Shown piece by piece: positions 1 through 8,759 of a stretch of DNA of 64,000 nt. The DNA comes from Candidatus Baltobacteraceae bacterium (GTDB lineage: Bacteria; Vulcanimicrobiota; Vulcanimicrobiia; Vulcanimicrobiales; Vulcanimicrobiaceae). Below the pieces are notes generated by a model that saw only the letters and a list, made by a program, of their open reading frames with translations, made no database searches and was not told the origin of the DNA. The stretch is from contig DASXGW010000013.1 of the NCBI GenBank assembly GCA_036488875.1, forward strand, positions 355,281 to 419,280. Reading direction: 5' to 3'. How positions within the stretch are numbered: the stretch's first letter is position 1; every line of letters starts with the position of its first letter. The translations under genes and the position numbers were made by a program.

Positions 1-2022
1 GATCGAGTAGCCGGTAAAGACGGGCTTCACGGTATTGTTCTCGCCGTACGCACCGTTTTCGCCGACGAAGTACGCGCACGGTCCGCTGCCGCACGACAGT
101 CCGCTCACGTTGCCGGTCGAGCCGCCGCCGTTGAGCCCGACGAACGACGGCAGCCTGCCGTAGCCGTAGGAGACGCCGCTGCCGCCGCCGTCGTAGCACG
201 TCGTCGCAAACGTGCTCGTGCCGTTGGCTTGGATGCGGTAGCACGTGCCGCTCATGGGATCTTTGGCGTTCACCAATTCGGCAAACGCGTTGCCGTAGTA
301 GCGGCCGTACGCAAACATCTGCTCGTTGTAAATACGCGCGCCGACGGAGGTCGTGTAGGAGCCCTCGACGTTGAGCAGGTTCTGCGAATTGAGCTGATTG
401 GCATAGGAGAGGCTTACGCCGCGGGTGTGGTTGTTGATCTCGTAGTCGCCGCTATCGTAGTACGCGTAGTATTGAAGCGTCTCCATCGGGCCGTTTTCGA
501 TCCAGTCCGAGTAGTACGTGTAGCCGTAGAGCCGCAAGTACGAGCTCGGGCTGAAGTTCTTCTGGTATTGCAGTTTCACGATCGCCTGGCCGTTGAAACC
601 GCCGTCACGCTGGTAGGTCCCGTCGGGGATCGTTCCGCCCGACCCCTGCTGCCCGGACGACGGATAGAGGTACCGGCCGATCATCGATTGGTAGTTGTTC
701 GGCAGCAGCGTGCCGACCGGACCGTGATACGAATAGGTGTTGTAATAGTACGGCGGAATCGCGCCGCCCGTGGAGACGAGCCAGTTCGGGAGCCCTTCAT
801 CGGCGACCGAGCTGGAGAACGTCGTGAAGATTTCGTCGTTGTCGTAGAGCAGCTGAATGTCGTCGCGAAGCCCGTCGTTTTTGTGCGGGACGGCAATGTG
901 GAAGTTCGTTACGAAGGTGCGATCGGCGATCCCGATCGGATTGGCCGTTCCGAATCCAAACGGACCCAACAGCCAGCCCGGTGAACCGTTAGGCCCCACG
1001 TTCGGCTTTCCGTTGGTGAAGCACGACGGATAGGTCGACGCGTTGATCGGAACGCCGTAGGCGCTCGCGCCGGTGGGACATTGCGCGAGCTGCTGTCCGA
1101 ACTCAGGCGCTAAGGCGGCACCGTTGAACTGATCGACGAGCCGGTGCTCTTGATTGTAGCCGTCGAAACCGGCGTAATACGAGAACGTGCGATCGGGCGT
1201 CGAACCGCCGACCTCCGCTTGAAAATCGTGATAGAACGTCGGCGTTCCCAGCGCGAATCCGGCCGTCGCGTATCCCGGATAGGTTCCGGTCTTGATGACC
1301 TGATTGACGAAACCGGCTAAGCCCTGCGCCTCGGCGCCCGCCGGCGTTGCGCCGGTATAGACTTGAAGCTCGAGTTGGCCGAGCGACGAGAGCGCGTTCG
1401 ACGGGTAGTTGTCGAAAGCGCGGTTAACCGGAATACCGTCGAACTCATAGCCGACCTCGTACGCGTCGCCGCCGCGCACGTGGACTCCGGAGAGATATCC
1501 GGACTGATTTGAGGGCACGTAAGCGCCCGGTACGCTGGCGATGGCCGAGAACGCGCTGTTGAGATTGCTGCCGCCGCCGAGCGCGCTCACGCGCTCCTGC
1601 TGAGCGGCATTGACCGAATAGAGATCGGCGGTCGTGCCCGAGCGCACCAGATCCGAGGAGCTGCGCGACGTCACGTTTGCGATCGTCTTGAGCGCCTTGC
1701 GCAGCACGAAGGTCAGCGTCTGCTGCGCGTCGGCGAAAACGACCGCGCCGGCGAAACTGACCGAGTCGTAGCCTTGCTTCGCGATCGTCACCGTATACGT
1801 GTCCGGTGCGAGTGAGACGAAAACGAAGTGTCCGCCCGCGTCGGTGTCGGCGGCGACCGTCTGCGACGGGCTAATGACGGTGACTCGCGCGCCGGCGATC
1901 GGCGCGTGGCTCTGCGCGTCGGTGACCGTTCCGCTCAATCCGCCCGTGGTTCCGGCGTAGGCCGGCATCGCGAGTGCGAGCGCCAGAAGAAGGAGAACGA
2001 AAAATGATAACGGGCGTTTCAT
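1..2022 (-). CDS. TonB-dependent receptor with N-terminal carboxypeptidase-regulatory-like domain (C-terminus outside window)
   Basis: Outer-membrane receptor expected to import a ligand using TonB energy. The first 674 codons are present and the frame is open at the window edge, so the barrel end is missing. Residues 1-23 are a signal peptide (MKRPLSFF, hydrophobic core, AYA cleavage). Residues about 25-110 form a CarboxypepD_reg-like beta-sandwich (GTVTDAQSHAPIAGARV; AGGHFVF). A plug domain follows, with VHVRGGDAYEVGYEFDGIPV. The rest is aromatic-rich, alternating barrel sequence (YYSDWIENGPMETLQYYAYY). It starts 4 bp after the stop of the propeller gene upstream, so it is the third gene of a Rieske-propeller-receptor operon. 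The ligand is unknown. This CarboxypepD_reg/plug type is common in Acidobacteria, Bacteroidetes and Eremiobacterota-like genomes. Confidence 0.9.
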   Translation of the reverse strand, partial: MKRPLSFFVLLLLALALAMPAYAGTTGGLSGTVTDAQSHAPIAGARVTVISPSQTVAADTDAGGHFVFVSLAPDTYTVTIAKQGYDSVSFAGAVVFADAQQTLTFVLRKALKTIANVTSRSSSDLVRSGTTADLYSVNAAQQERVSALGGGSNLNSAFSAIASVPGAYVPSNQSGYLSGVHVRGGDAYEVGYEFDGIPVNRAFDNYPSNALSSLGQLELQVYTGATPAGAEAQGLAGFVNQVIKTGTYPGYATAGFALGTPTFYHDFQAEVGGSTPDRTFSYYAGFDGYNQEHRLVDQFNGAALAPEFGQQLAQCPTGASAYGVPINASTYPSCFTNGKPNVGPNGSPGWLLGPFGFGTANPIGIADRTFVTNFHIAVPHKNDGLRDDIQLLYDNDEIFTTFSSSVADEGLPNWLVSTGGAIPPYYYNTYSYHGPVGTLLPNNYQSMIGRYLYPSSGQQGSGGTIPDGTYQRDGGFNGQAIVKLQYQKNFSPSSYLRLYGYTYYSDWIENGPMETLQYYAYYDSGDYEINNHTRGVSLSYANQLNSQNLLNVEGSYTTSVGARIYNEQMFAYGRYYGNAFAELVNAKDPMSGTCYRIQANGTSTFATTCYDGGGSGVSYGYGRLPSFVGLNGGGSTGNVSGLSCGSGPCAYFVGENGAYGENNTVKPVFTGYSI

Positions 2023-2026
2023 TACT

Positions 2027-4951
2027 CTATGGCCTCACAGTGAGAGCGTGATAAGCATCCATGGCTGCGTCGTACTCGGCTTTGATCTCCGCCGCTTCCT
2101 TGAGATGCGGCGGTAGCGGTGGACCCTGGGAGAGATTCACGACGCCCAAGAGAATCGTCAGTCGTTCCCTCAAGCTGTCGGGGCGCCATTGGTCGTCCTC
2201 GGAGTTGACGATGCCCGACGTGAGCTGAGCGTAGACGCGGTCGATCGCGTGACCTTGCGCGCCGCCGGCATGCCTGCGACGAGCATCGAGATCGTTGAGC
2301 GCGGCGTCGATTGCCGAGAGCTCGCCGTCAAGCTCGGCGAGGAAGTCGTGACGCGCGACGTACTGTTCTTGCGTCCAATGCGCGCGCGGATCAGCCTTCA
2401 CGTCGATCGTCCGCGAGACGGTTTCGGAGCCGGCGTGCAGCACCGCTTCGTACGTTCCCGGGACGACCATCGGCGCGGTCCACGTCTTGTTCCAATCGCG
2501 TGCGGCTTTCCACGCCACCACTGGATCCTCCAACAAATCCCACGCGGCGCGCCGTACGCCCGCGCCGCCTTCGACGTCGAAACGCCGCACGTGCTTGCCG
2601 GCCGCATCGCGAATCTCGACGTATGCGCCGGGCACGGAATGCGGCAGATAGTAAGAAAGCAAGGCGCCGTACTGCGCGTCGGTGCCGCTGAAGACGCCCG
2701 TCGGGACGCAGCACTCGTCGTCGTACGTTCCGTACTGTCCCTCCCACCAGACGTACCACGTGTAGGCGGTACGCGGCCCGAAGAGCTCGACGCGACCGGC
2801 GCGCTGCGCGGCGGTCAAACCCTGCAGCGGGGCCAGATCGTCGAGAATGTAGATGCCGCGGCCGTGCGTGCCGGCGATCAAATCGTTGGCCGACGGCTGC
2901 ACGCGCATGTCGTGCACCGAAACGGCCGGCATGTCGAGATGCATGTTCTGCCAGCTCGCGCCGCGGTCGAAGCTGATCCAGGCGCCTTGCTCCAGTCCGG
3001 CGTACAGCACGTCGGGATTGCGCGGATCCTCGCGCACGACGTGCGCGGGTTCGCCGGCCGGTAAACCCGCGGTAACGGTACGCCAATGCGCGCCGCCGTC
3101 GTCGGTCACCAAAACGTAAGGCGTGAGATCGCCCATCCCGTGGCGGTTGACGACGGCGTAGGCGCGCGTTAACGCGGCGTGCGACGGCTCGACCGTTTCG
3201 ACGCGCCCCCACGGTCCGATCGAAGCCGGCGTCGCGTCGGTCCAATGCGCGCCGTCGTCGGGCGTGCGCCAGATCTTCCCGTCGTCGGTTCCGGCCCAAA
3301 GCGTCTTAGAATCGAGCGGCGAAATTGCGATGTCGAGCAGGTTGTCGTAAAACTCGGCACCGGAGATGTCGGTGTTGATCGGTCCCCCCGCGAGCTGTTG
3401 TTTGCTCGGATCGTTACGCGTGAGATCGGGACTAATCGCGGCCCACGTGCGTCCGCGATCGGTCGTTTTGAAGACCACGTTGGCGCCGAGGTACCCCACA
3501 CCGGGACCAAGGGCGATCGGCGCCTCCCAGTTAAAACGATACGGCAGGCCTTCGAGCTTACGACCGTTGGTATCGCGTACGTACGGCGTGATGTCATAGT
3601 TCTGGCGCGAGTCCAAATCGAAAATTCCGAGCTGACCGCTGAGCTCGTTGATGCCGACGTTCCAAACCGAGTTCGGATTGCCGGGCTCCGGCCACACCGC
3701 GACGCCGTCCGCATCGTTAGCGACGTCGCGCCAGTCGCGCTCGGTGAGGCCGAGCGGACTCAGGCTGGTGTTGGGCGCGCAATACGAGTCGTCATCCTGC
3801 ATCGCCGCGCACACGTGATAGGGATTCTGATCGTCGTAACCGATATGGTAGATTTGCGCGAGATCGACGTTGAAGCGCCAATCCCACGTCTTGCCGCCGT
3901 CGATCGAGATCGGCGCGCCGCCGTCGTCGGCTTCGATGAGGCGCTTTCCGTCGCGCGAGATCCAAAAACCGTGATGGTCTTGATGCACCGCCGACGACAC
4001 GTCGTCGAACGTTTTACCGCCGTCGTGCGTTTCGATGAGATTCTCCGACGCGAAGAACACGTGATCGGCGTTGCGCGGGTCGACGATCAACCGGCTCATG
4101 TAAAACGGCCGCTGGTCGATCAGGGTGTCGTCGCTCATCGTCCGCCAATGCGCGCCGGCGTCGTCGGATCGCCACAGCAGTCCCGCCTTGGATTGGATGA
4201 GCGCGTAGACGCGACGCGGATCGCTGGGCGCGACCGCGATACCGATGCGTCCCATGTATCCGCGCGGCAATCCGCCGCCCGCGAGCTTGTGCCAGGTACT
4301 GCCGCCGTCACCGGATTTATAGATGCCGTCGACGGGACCGCCGCTCGTAAACGTCCACGGTTTACGCCGAAACTGCCACACGCCGGCGTAGACGACACGC
4401 GGATCGCGCGGATTCCAATCCATGTCGGAGATGCCGCTTTGCGGTCCGGCAAAGAGCGTCTGCTGCCAGGTCTTGCCGCCGTCGGTCGTACGGTACACGC
4501 CGCGTTCGCGAGTATCGCGAAACGGATTGCCGAGCGCGCCCACCAGCGCGGCATTCGCATCGTGCGGATCGACGAGAATCTTGGCGATCGCGTAGGTGCG
4601 CTCGAGACCGCGATGCGCCCACGTCGCCCCGCCGTCGCGCGTTAGCCAAACACCGTTGCCGTACGAGGCGTCGTTACGCGGATTCGGCTCGCCGGTTCCC
4701 ATCCACACGGCCTCGGGGTTTGACGGCGCAATCGCCATCGCACCGATCGCGGCGGTCGCGCCGTGCGGCGAAACGTCGCTCCACGTCAATCCGCCGTTGG
4801 CCGTCTTGTACGCGCCTCCGCCGGCACTTCCGAAGTAGTAGAGATTGCGGTCGGCATCGGTCCCGGCGACTGCGGCCGTGCGTCCGCCGGCCACTGCCGG
4901 CCCGACGTTGCGCCAGTGCAGCATAAGCGCTACGGTAGCGGCCGCGATCAA
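2027..4951 (-). CDS. VPS10/BNR-repeat beta-propeller protein (sortilin-like, exported)
   Basis: 974 residues, made of repeated BNR/Asp-box blades: S-x-D-x-G-x-T-W occurs as NGGLTWSDV, DGGATWAHR, DGGKTWQQT, DGGSTWHKL, DAGAHWRTM, DRGRTWAAI, DDGAHWTDA and DRGASWQNM. This is the two-propeller architecture often annotated as glycosyl hydrolase or VPS10 domain. No glycosidase active site is evident, so that label should not be read as an activity. The last 100 residues are helical. The start is TTG at 4949-4951, overlapping the TGA of the Rieske gene (ATGAGTTGA), which suggests translational coupling. A short hydrophobic N-terminus (MIAAATVALML) may be a weak export signal. It sits just upstream of the TonB receptor, so a cell-envelope binding role is plausible but inferred. 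Confidence 0.82.
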   Translation of the reverse strand: MIAAATVALMLHWRNVGPAVAGGRTAAVAGTDADRNLYYFGSAGGGAYKTANGGLTWSDVSPHGATAAIGAMAIAPSNPEAVWMGTGEPNPRNDASYGNGVWLTRDGGATWAHRGLERTYAIAKILVDPHDANAALVGALGNPFRDTRERGVYRTTDGGKTWQQTLFAGPQSGISDMDWNPRDPRVVYAGVWQFRRKPWTFTSGGPVDGIYKSGDGGSTWHKLAGGGLPRGYMGRIGIAVAPSDPRRVYALIQSKAGLLWRSDDAGAHWRTMSDDTLIDQRPFYMSRLIVDPRNADHVFFASENLIETHDGGKTFDDVSSAVHQDHHGFWISRDGKRLIEADDGGAPISIDGGKTWDWRFNVDLAQIYHIGYDDQNPYHVCAAMQDDDSYCAPNTSLSPLGLTERDWRDVANDADGVAVWPEPGNPNSVWNVGINELSGQLGIFDLDSRQNYDITPYVRDTNGRKLEGLPYRFNWEAPIALGPGVGYLGANVVFKTTDRGRTWAAISPDLTRNDPSKQQLAGGPINTDISGAEFYDNLLDIAISPLDSKTLWAGTDDGKIWRTPDDGAHWTDATPASIGPWGRVETVEPSHAALTRAYAVVNRHGMGDLTPYVLVTDDGGAHWRTVTAGLPAGEPAHVVREDPRNPDVLYAGLEQGAWISFDRGASWQNMHLDMPAVSVHDMRVQPSANDLIAGTHGRGIYILDDLAPLQGLTAAQRAGRVELFGPRTAYTWYVWWEGQYGTYDDECCVPTGVFSGTDAQYGALLSYYLPHSVPGAYVEIRDAAGKHVRRFDVEGGAGVRRAAWDLLEDPVVAWKAARDWNKTWTAPMVVPGTYEAVLHAGSETVSRTIDVKADPRAHWTQEQYVARHDFLAELDGELSAIDAALNDLDARRRHAGGAQGHAIDRVYAQLTSGIVNSEDDQWRPDSLRERLTILLGVVNLSQGPPLPPHLKEAAEIKAEYDAAMDAYHALTVRP

Positions 4952-6057
4952 CTCATCACACCAACGTAGTGGCGATCGAACGCGCTCAGCAGGCCTTCGG
5001 CATTAGAGTACGGTCCCGGCGTGTACGCGCGCGAGCGCATGCCAAGCTGCGTGAGTTCGTTGACGTGCCAATCCTGACGATTGGTCAGATCCCAAAAATC
5101 TGCCGCATCGCTCGGATCGAATCCAGGCTTGGCCATTTCGTTTGGATCGAAGAGCCACGCGCATTCGACTAACGTGCGGTCGGGCGCCACGGGCTTCGCG
5201 TAGTGCACCATCACGTAGTCGGGGTGCAGGCTGAGGAGCATCGACGGGAAGATCGTGTAGTAGAAGATGCGGTTGAGCTCGTCGCCCGAGACCTCGCCGA
5301 TCGGCGGGCGGGACGTGTGGCCGCTAGTCGTCAAGCTGGTACCGTCGGTGCGCAGCTCGGAGTAACCGCCCAGGAACGGACCGTCCGTTAGATCGTTGCG
5401 CCCGCTGTCCGACGGCGAAAGCTTATCGAGCTGCGGGTGCACCAACGGGCAGTGGTAGCACTCCGAGTAATTGAGGAAGACGAGCTTCCAGTTGCAGGCC
5501 AGATCGTAGTGAATTGTCGCAGCCGTCTGCAGCTCGCCGATATGCCACTTCGCAAACCGTCCGACTAGCGGCGCGAAAAGCTCCGCGAACGGCTCCGGTT
5601 TCTCGGCAAGCGTAACGAAGATAAAGCCTTCCCAGGTCGCGATCGCAGCTTCGTGCAGCGGATACTGCGCGCGGTCGAAGCCCACGACCTCTGCCATGTT
5701 GCGCGCCGCTTTGAGCGCGCCGTCCAAGCCGTAGGTCCAGGCGTGATACGGACATTGGATCGAGCCTTGAAAGCGGCCGGAGTGCTGCTCGCAGATGCGC
5801 GTGCCGCGATGGCGGCATACATTATAGAAGGCGTGCAGCGTGCCGCTTGCGTCCCGCGTGACGATCAGGCTGTCGCCGTTGACGTCCGCGACGAAAAACT
5901 CGCCGGGCTGACGTACCTGCTCCTCGCGTCCGACGCAAATCCAGCTTCGCGAGAAAATGCGCTCGCGTTCGCGCGTGAAAACGTCGGCCGAGGTATAGCA
6001 AGAGGCGTCGAGCGTCATTGCGCCCGAGCCGACGGAGGGCCGTGCAAAAGTGTCCAT
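4948..6057 (-). CDS. Rieske non-heme iron oxygenase, alpha subunit (GbcA/ring-hydroxylating type)
   Basis: Hydroxylating oxygenase with an N-terminal Rieske [2Fe-2S] domain (C-R-H then C-P-Y-H; Cys81, His83, Cys102, His105 counted from the chosen start) and a C-terminal catalytic domain with the mononuclear-iron motif NYSECYHCPLVHP. Length is 369 aa, usual for the alpha-only family that includes glycine betaine monooxygenase GbcA and stachydrine or carnitine demethylases. I chose ATG at 6055-6057 because CCGGAG lies 8 nt upstream; an in-frame ATG 12 codons earlier (6093) has no such site. The gene is divergent from a second Rieske gene. No ferredoxin reductase partner is in the window, so electrons must come from elsewhere. 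The exact substrate cannot be read from sequence; a quaternary amine is the favoured guess given the neighbouring sarcosine-oxidase homologue. Confidence 0.88.
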   Translation of the reverse strand: MDTFARPSVGSGAMTLDASCYTSADVFTRERERIFSRSWICVGREEQVRQPGEFFVADVNGDSLIVTRDASGTLHAFYNVCRHRGTRICEQHSGRFQGSIQCPYHAWTYGLDGALKAARNMAEVVGFDRAQYPLHEAAIATWEGFIFVTLAEKPEPFAELFAPLVGRFAKWHIGELQTAATIHYDLACNWKLVFLNYSECYHCPLVHPQLDKLSPSDSGRNDLTDGPFLGGYSELRTDGTSLTTSGHTSRPPIGEVSGDELNRIFYYTIFPSMLLSLHPDYVMVHYAKPVAPDRTLVECAWLFDPNEMAKPGFDPSDAADFWDLTNRQDWHVNELTQLGMRSRAYTPGPYSNAEGLLSAFDRHYVGVMS

Positions 6058-6179
6058 GAGTGTCACTCCGGAGGCAGGTCCCGAGGATTCCATCCCGTTT
6101 GTTAGAAACCCCTCCTGACCAACGATTTATTTGGCGTTTACTTGAAAAGACCGCCGAAGCCTTCGGGAGTAGCCAGCTC

Positions 6180-7310
6180 TTGGCCGAACGACCTCTGGAC
6201 GTCTCCCTGCCCCGCGCCGCTTACTGGGACGACGCTTTCTTCGAGCGCGAGCGGCGGGCAATCTTCTGGGATCAGTGGTTCTACGCGGGGCGTGCCGATC
6301 GGCTCTCCGAGCCCGGAGCTTTCGAGGTGCTCGACCTTGCCGGCGAGAGCATCATCGTCATCCGCGACCGCGACGGCCGGCTCTACGGTCACATCAATCT
6401 TTGCCGCCACCGCGGCAGCCGTCTGCTGTGCGGCGAGGGGGTGCAGCGCGGCGCAATCCGCTGCCCGTACCATGGCTGGTCTTACGCCCTCGACGGAACG
6501 CTCGTCGCGACACCGTTCGTCGAAGACGGCGACGTCCCAATCGAAGCGCGCAAGCTGCATCCCGTTGCGGTCGACACGTGGGGCGGATTCCTGTTTATCA
6601 ATTGTCATCCTGAGCCCTTCGACTCCGCTTCGCTACGCTCAGGACAGGCGAAGTCGAAGAGCGGGCATCTCTTAGATCAGCTCGGCGCAGTCCCCGAACG
6701 TCTCGCGCGCTATCCGCTCGCCGATCTCGTCACCGTCAAATCGATCGTTTACGAGGTCGATGCGAACTGGAAGGTTCTGCTCGAGAACTATAACGAGTGT
6801 TACCACTGCGCGGGCGTCCATCCCGAGCTGTGCCGCGTCGTGCCCGCGTTCAAACGTCAGGGCGGCGCCGAGCTCGACTGGGAGCGGGGCATTGCGCATC
6901 GCGAAGGCGCTTGGACGTTTACGTTCAGCGGAACGACCGCGCGCGAGCCGTTCCCCGGTCTCGACGACGACGAGCGCGTGCGCCACAAGGGCGAGCTCAT
7001 CTATCCCAACTTCATGCTGAGCCTCTCGGCCGAGCACGTCGCGGCGTTTTCGCTCTGGCCCAAGAGCCCGTCGAAAACCGTCGTGCAATGCGATTTTCTG
7101 TTTCATCCAACGGAGATCGCCAAGCCGGGTTTCGACCCCAGCGATGCGATCGATTTCTGGGATTTGGTCAACCGTCAAGATTGGTGGATCTGCGCTTGCG
7201 TGCAGTCGGGCATGAGCTCGCAGCGATTCGAATACGGTTACTACGCGCCGATGGAAGATTATAGTTTGGATATTCGCCGGTACGTTCGTGAGCGGCTCGG
7301 CGATGGCTGA
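6180..7310 (+). CDS. Rieske non-heme iron oxygenase, alpha subunit, carrying an in-frame repeat-element insertion
   Basis: Second member of the same family as its divergent neighbour. It has Rieske residues NLCRHRGSRLL and RCPYHGWSY and iron-site motif ENYNECYHCAGVHPE. TTG at 6180 is the likely start (GGGAG 10 nt upstream), giving 376 aa; a GTG at 6060 would extend it into the divergent gene. Between FLFIN and LLDQLG there are about 20 residues (CHPEPFDSASLRSGQAKSKSG) that homologues should lack. They are encoded by a 64 bp palindromic repeat (6605-6668), inserted in frame at a surface region between the Rieske and catalytic domains. The last 8 nt (ATGGCTGA) overlap the start of the flavin oxidase, so the two are co-translated. 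Likely role: first oxidative N-demethylation of a methylated amine. The insert leaves all metal ligands intact, so activity is plausible. Confidence 0.86.
   Translation: MAERPLDVSLPRAAYWDDAFFERERRAIFWDQWFYAGRADRLSEPGAFEVLDLAGESIIVIRDRDGRLYGHINLCRHRGSRLLCGEGVQRGAIRCPYHGWSYALDGTLVATPFVEDGDVPIEARKLHPVAVDTWGGFLFINCHPEPFDSASLRSGQAKSKSGHLLDQLGAVPERLARYPLADLVTVKSIVYEVDANWKVLLENYNECYHCAGVHPELCRVVPAFKRQGGAELDWERGIAHREGAWTFTFSGTTAREPFPGLDDDERVRHKGELIYPNFMLSLSAEHVAAFSLWPKSPSKTVVQCDFLFHPTEIAKPGFDPSDAIDFWDLVNRQDWWICACVQSGMSSQRFEYGYYAPMEDYSLDIRRYVRERLGDG
6605..6668 (+). repeat. Palindromic repeat element, copy A, inside a Rieske gene
   Basis: TCATCCTGAGC is followed by CCTTCGACTCCGCTTCGCTAC and then GCTCAGGA, so the inner part is the inverse of the family core. 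CCTGAGC and GCTCAGG pair as a nested hairpin. It ends in AAGTCGAAGAGCGGGCAT. It keeps the host frame and encodes about 20 extra residues between the Rieske and catalytic domains. Confidence 0.85.
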
Positions 7311-8466
7311 GTACGACGTCATCGTTTTGGGTCTGGGCGGCATCGGCAGCGGTGCGGCGTATTGGTTGGCTAAGCGCGGCGTACGCGTGCTGGGCATCGA
7401 GCAGTTCGAGCTCGGGCACGCGCGCGGCGAATCGCACGATCACTCGCGTATCATCCGTCTGTCGTACGTTACCGCACCGTACGTGCGTCTTGCAAAAGAA
7501 GCCTATGCGGCATGGGAATCGGTCGAACGCGACGCCGGCGAGCAGCTCGTCTTCAAAACCGGCGGCTTGGATATCGGTCCGGAGAACGGCGCAATTCCGC
7601 TGCAGGGCTATGCCGACGCGATGGGTGCGTGCGGCGTCCCCTTCGAATGGCTCGATGCGGCGGAGATTCGCAAGCGCTGGCCGGCGTTCACGATCGGCGA
7701 AGACGTTCGCGGTCTCTTTCAGCCCGAGAGCGGAATCGTCGCGGCCGAGCGCGCGACGGCCGCTCATCAGCGTGCGGCGCGCGCGTACGGCGCGACCTTG
7801 CTCGACCGTACGCCCGTTACCGCCATACGCACCCGCGGCGGCGAAATCGAGGTCGAAGCCGGCGGTGAACGGTATCGTTCCGGCGCGCTGGCAATCGCGG
7901 CAGGTCCGTGGAGCGCGCGTGCGCTCGCGCAGTTCGACGTGCGCCCCCCGCTCGAGGTCACCAAAGAGCAAGCGATGTACTTTCGCGCGCGCAACGTGGA
8001 GCGATTTGCGTTCGGGCGCTTTCCGGTGTGGATTTGGATGGACGATCCGTCGTTCTACGGCTTTCCCGTATTCGGCGAAAACGGAGCGGTGAAGGTCACG
8101 CAAGACGCCGGCGGCGAGCCGGTCGATGCCGATAGGCGCACGTTCGAGGAAGATCCCGAGATCACGCGCCGCGTGACTGGATTCTTAGAACGGAATCTCC
8201 CGGATGCGAACGGTCCGCTGCATCTGGTTAAGACGTGCCTCTACACGTTGACGCCCGATCGCGACTTCGTCATCGATACGCTGCCCGAGCACCCCAACGT
8301 CTGCGTCGCCATCGGTGCGGGGCACGCGTTTAAGTTCGCGTCGGTCATCGGCCGCATCTTGAGCGATCTGGCAATCGACGGAATCACCAGCAGCGGCATC
8401 GCCGATTTCACCATCGATCGACCCATCCTCCAAATGGACGCCCCACCCAAATCGTATATGGTCTAG
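7303..8466 (+). CDS. solA: Monomeric sarcosine oxidase / N-methyl-amino-acid oxidase, covalent FAD
   Basis: 387-residue flavoenzyme of the MSOX/MTOX family, which oxidises N-methyl groups to formaldehyde with production of H2O2. Seen directly: the dinucleotide-binding GLGGIGSGAAYWLA near the N-terminus, SRIIRLSY (equivalent to the MSOX active-site Arg segment), CLYTLTPDRDF with Cys312 at the place of the covalent-FAD Cys315 of MSOX, and GAGHAFKFA near the C-terminus. The start ATG at 7303 overlaps the Rieske stop by 8 nt. With the two Rieske oxygenases this could complete a betaine or proline-betaine to glycine or N-demethylated product route. Sarcosine, N-methyltryptophan and pipecolate cannot be separated by motif alone, so the symbol is by family. 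Confidence 0.87.
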   Translation: MAEYDVIVLGLGGIGSGAAYWLAKRGVRVLGIEQFELGHARGESHDHSRIIRLSYVTAPYVRLAKEAYAAWESVERDAGEQLVFKTGGLDIGPENGAIPLQGYADAMGACGVPFEWLDAAEIRKRWPAFTIGEDVRGLFQPESGIVAAERATAAHQRAARAYGATLLDRTPVTAIRTRGGEIEVEAGGERYRSGALAIAAGPWSARALAQFDVRPPLEVTKEQAMYFRARNVERFAFGRFPVWIWMDDPSFYGFPVFGENGAVKVTQDAGGEPVDADRRTFEEDPEITRRVTGFLERNLPDANGPLHLVKTCLYTLTPDRDFVIDTLPEHPNVCVAIGAGHAFKFASVIGRILSDLAIDGITSSGIADFTIDRPILQMDAPPKSYMV

Positions 8467-8759
8467 TGCGTCGCTTTGTCAGCGCACCGCTAACGCCGAT
8501 CGGTGATGGGTTCATCACCGCGGCCGACGCAAGCGCGCCGCCGGTTCCAAGCACGTTCGGCTGGAAAGAAGGCGAGCTCCACATCGCGTCGGTGCTGCGC
8601 TCGTGGCGTTCGACGAAGGACGATCGCGGCGATACGTATCTCAAACGTCATTGGTTCGAACTGCAAACCGCCGAAGGTTCGCGAATCGAAGCCTATTATG
8701 ACCGCGAAGCGCGCAAAGGCTCCTCGCACTGGTGGCTTTACACCATCGACGAAAGCTGA
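8466..8759 (+). CDS. Small conserved protein, DUF6504-like
   Basis: 97 residues, GTG start sharing its first base with the stop of the oxidase gene (TAGTG), so probably in the same transcript. It has no signal peptide or membrane segment. The pattern PSTFGWKEG, VLRSW, YLKRHWFEL, YYDREAR and HWWLYTI resembles the small all-beta DUF6504-type family, whose function is not established. That family is often reported near translesion polymerase genes, but none is present here. The 3' end overlaps the convergent acetyltransferase gene by 22 bp. Family assignment is from remembered motif shape and should be confirmed by profile search. Confidence 0.6.
   Translation: MRRFVSAPLTPIGDGFITAADASAPPVPSTFGWKEGELHIASVLRSWRSTKDDRGDTYLKRHWFELQTAEGSRIEAYYDREARKGSSHWWLYTIDES

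Noticed and set aside
2189-4645. Long plus-strand frames opposite the propeller gene
   Set aside because: Shadow frames from high GC; the minus strand shows clear Asp-box blades.
2027-4951. Glycoside hydrolase (sialidase) activity of the BNR propeller
   Set aside because: Asp-boxes are structural; the catalytic Arg triad, Tyr and Glu of sialidases are not evident.
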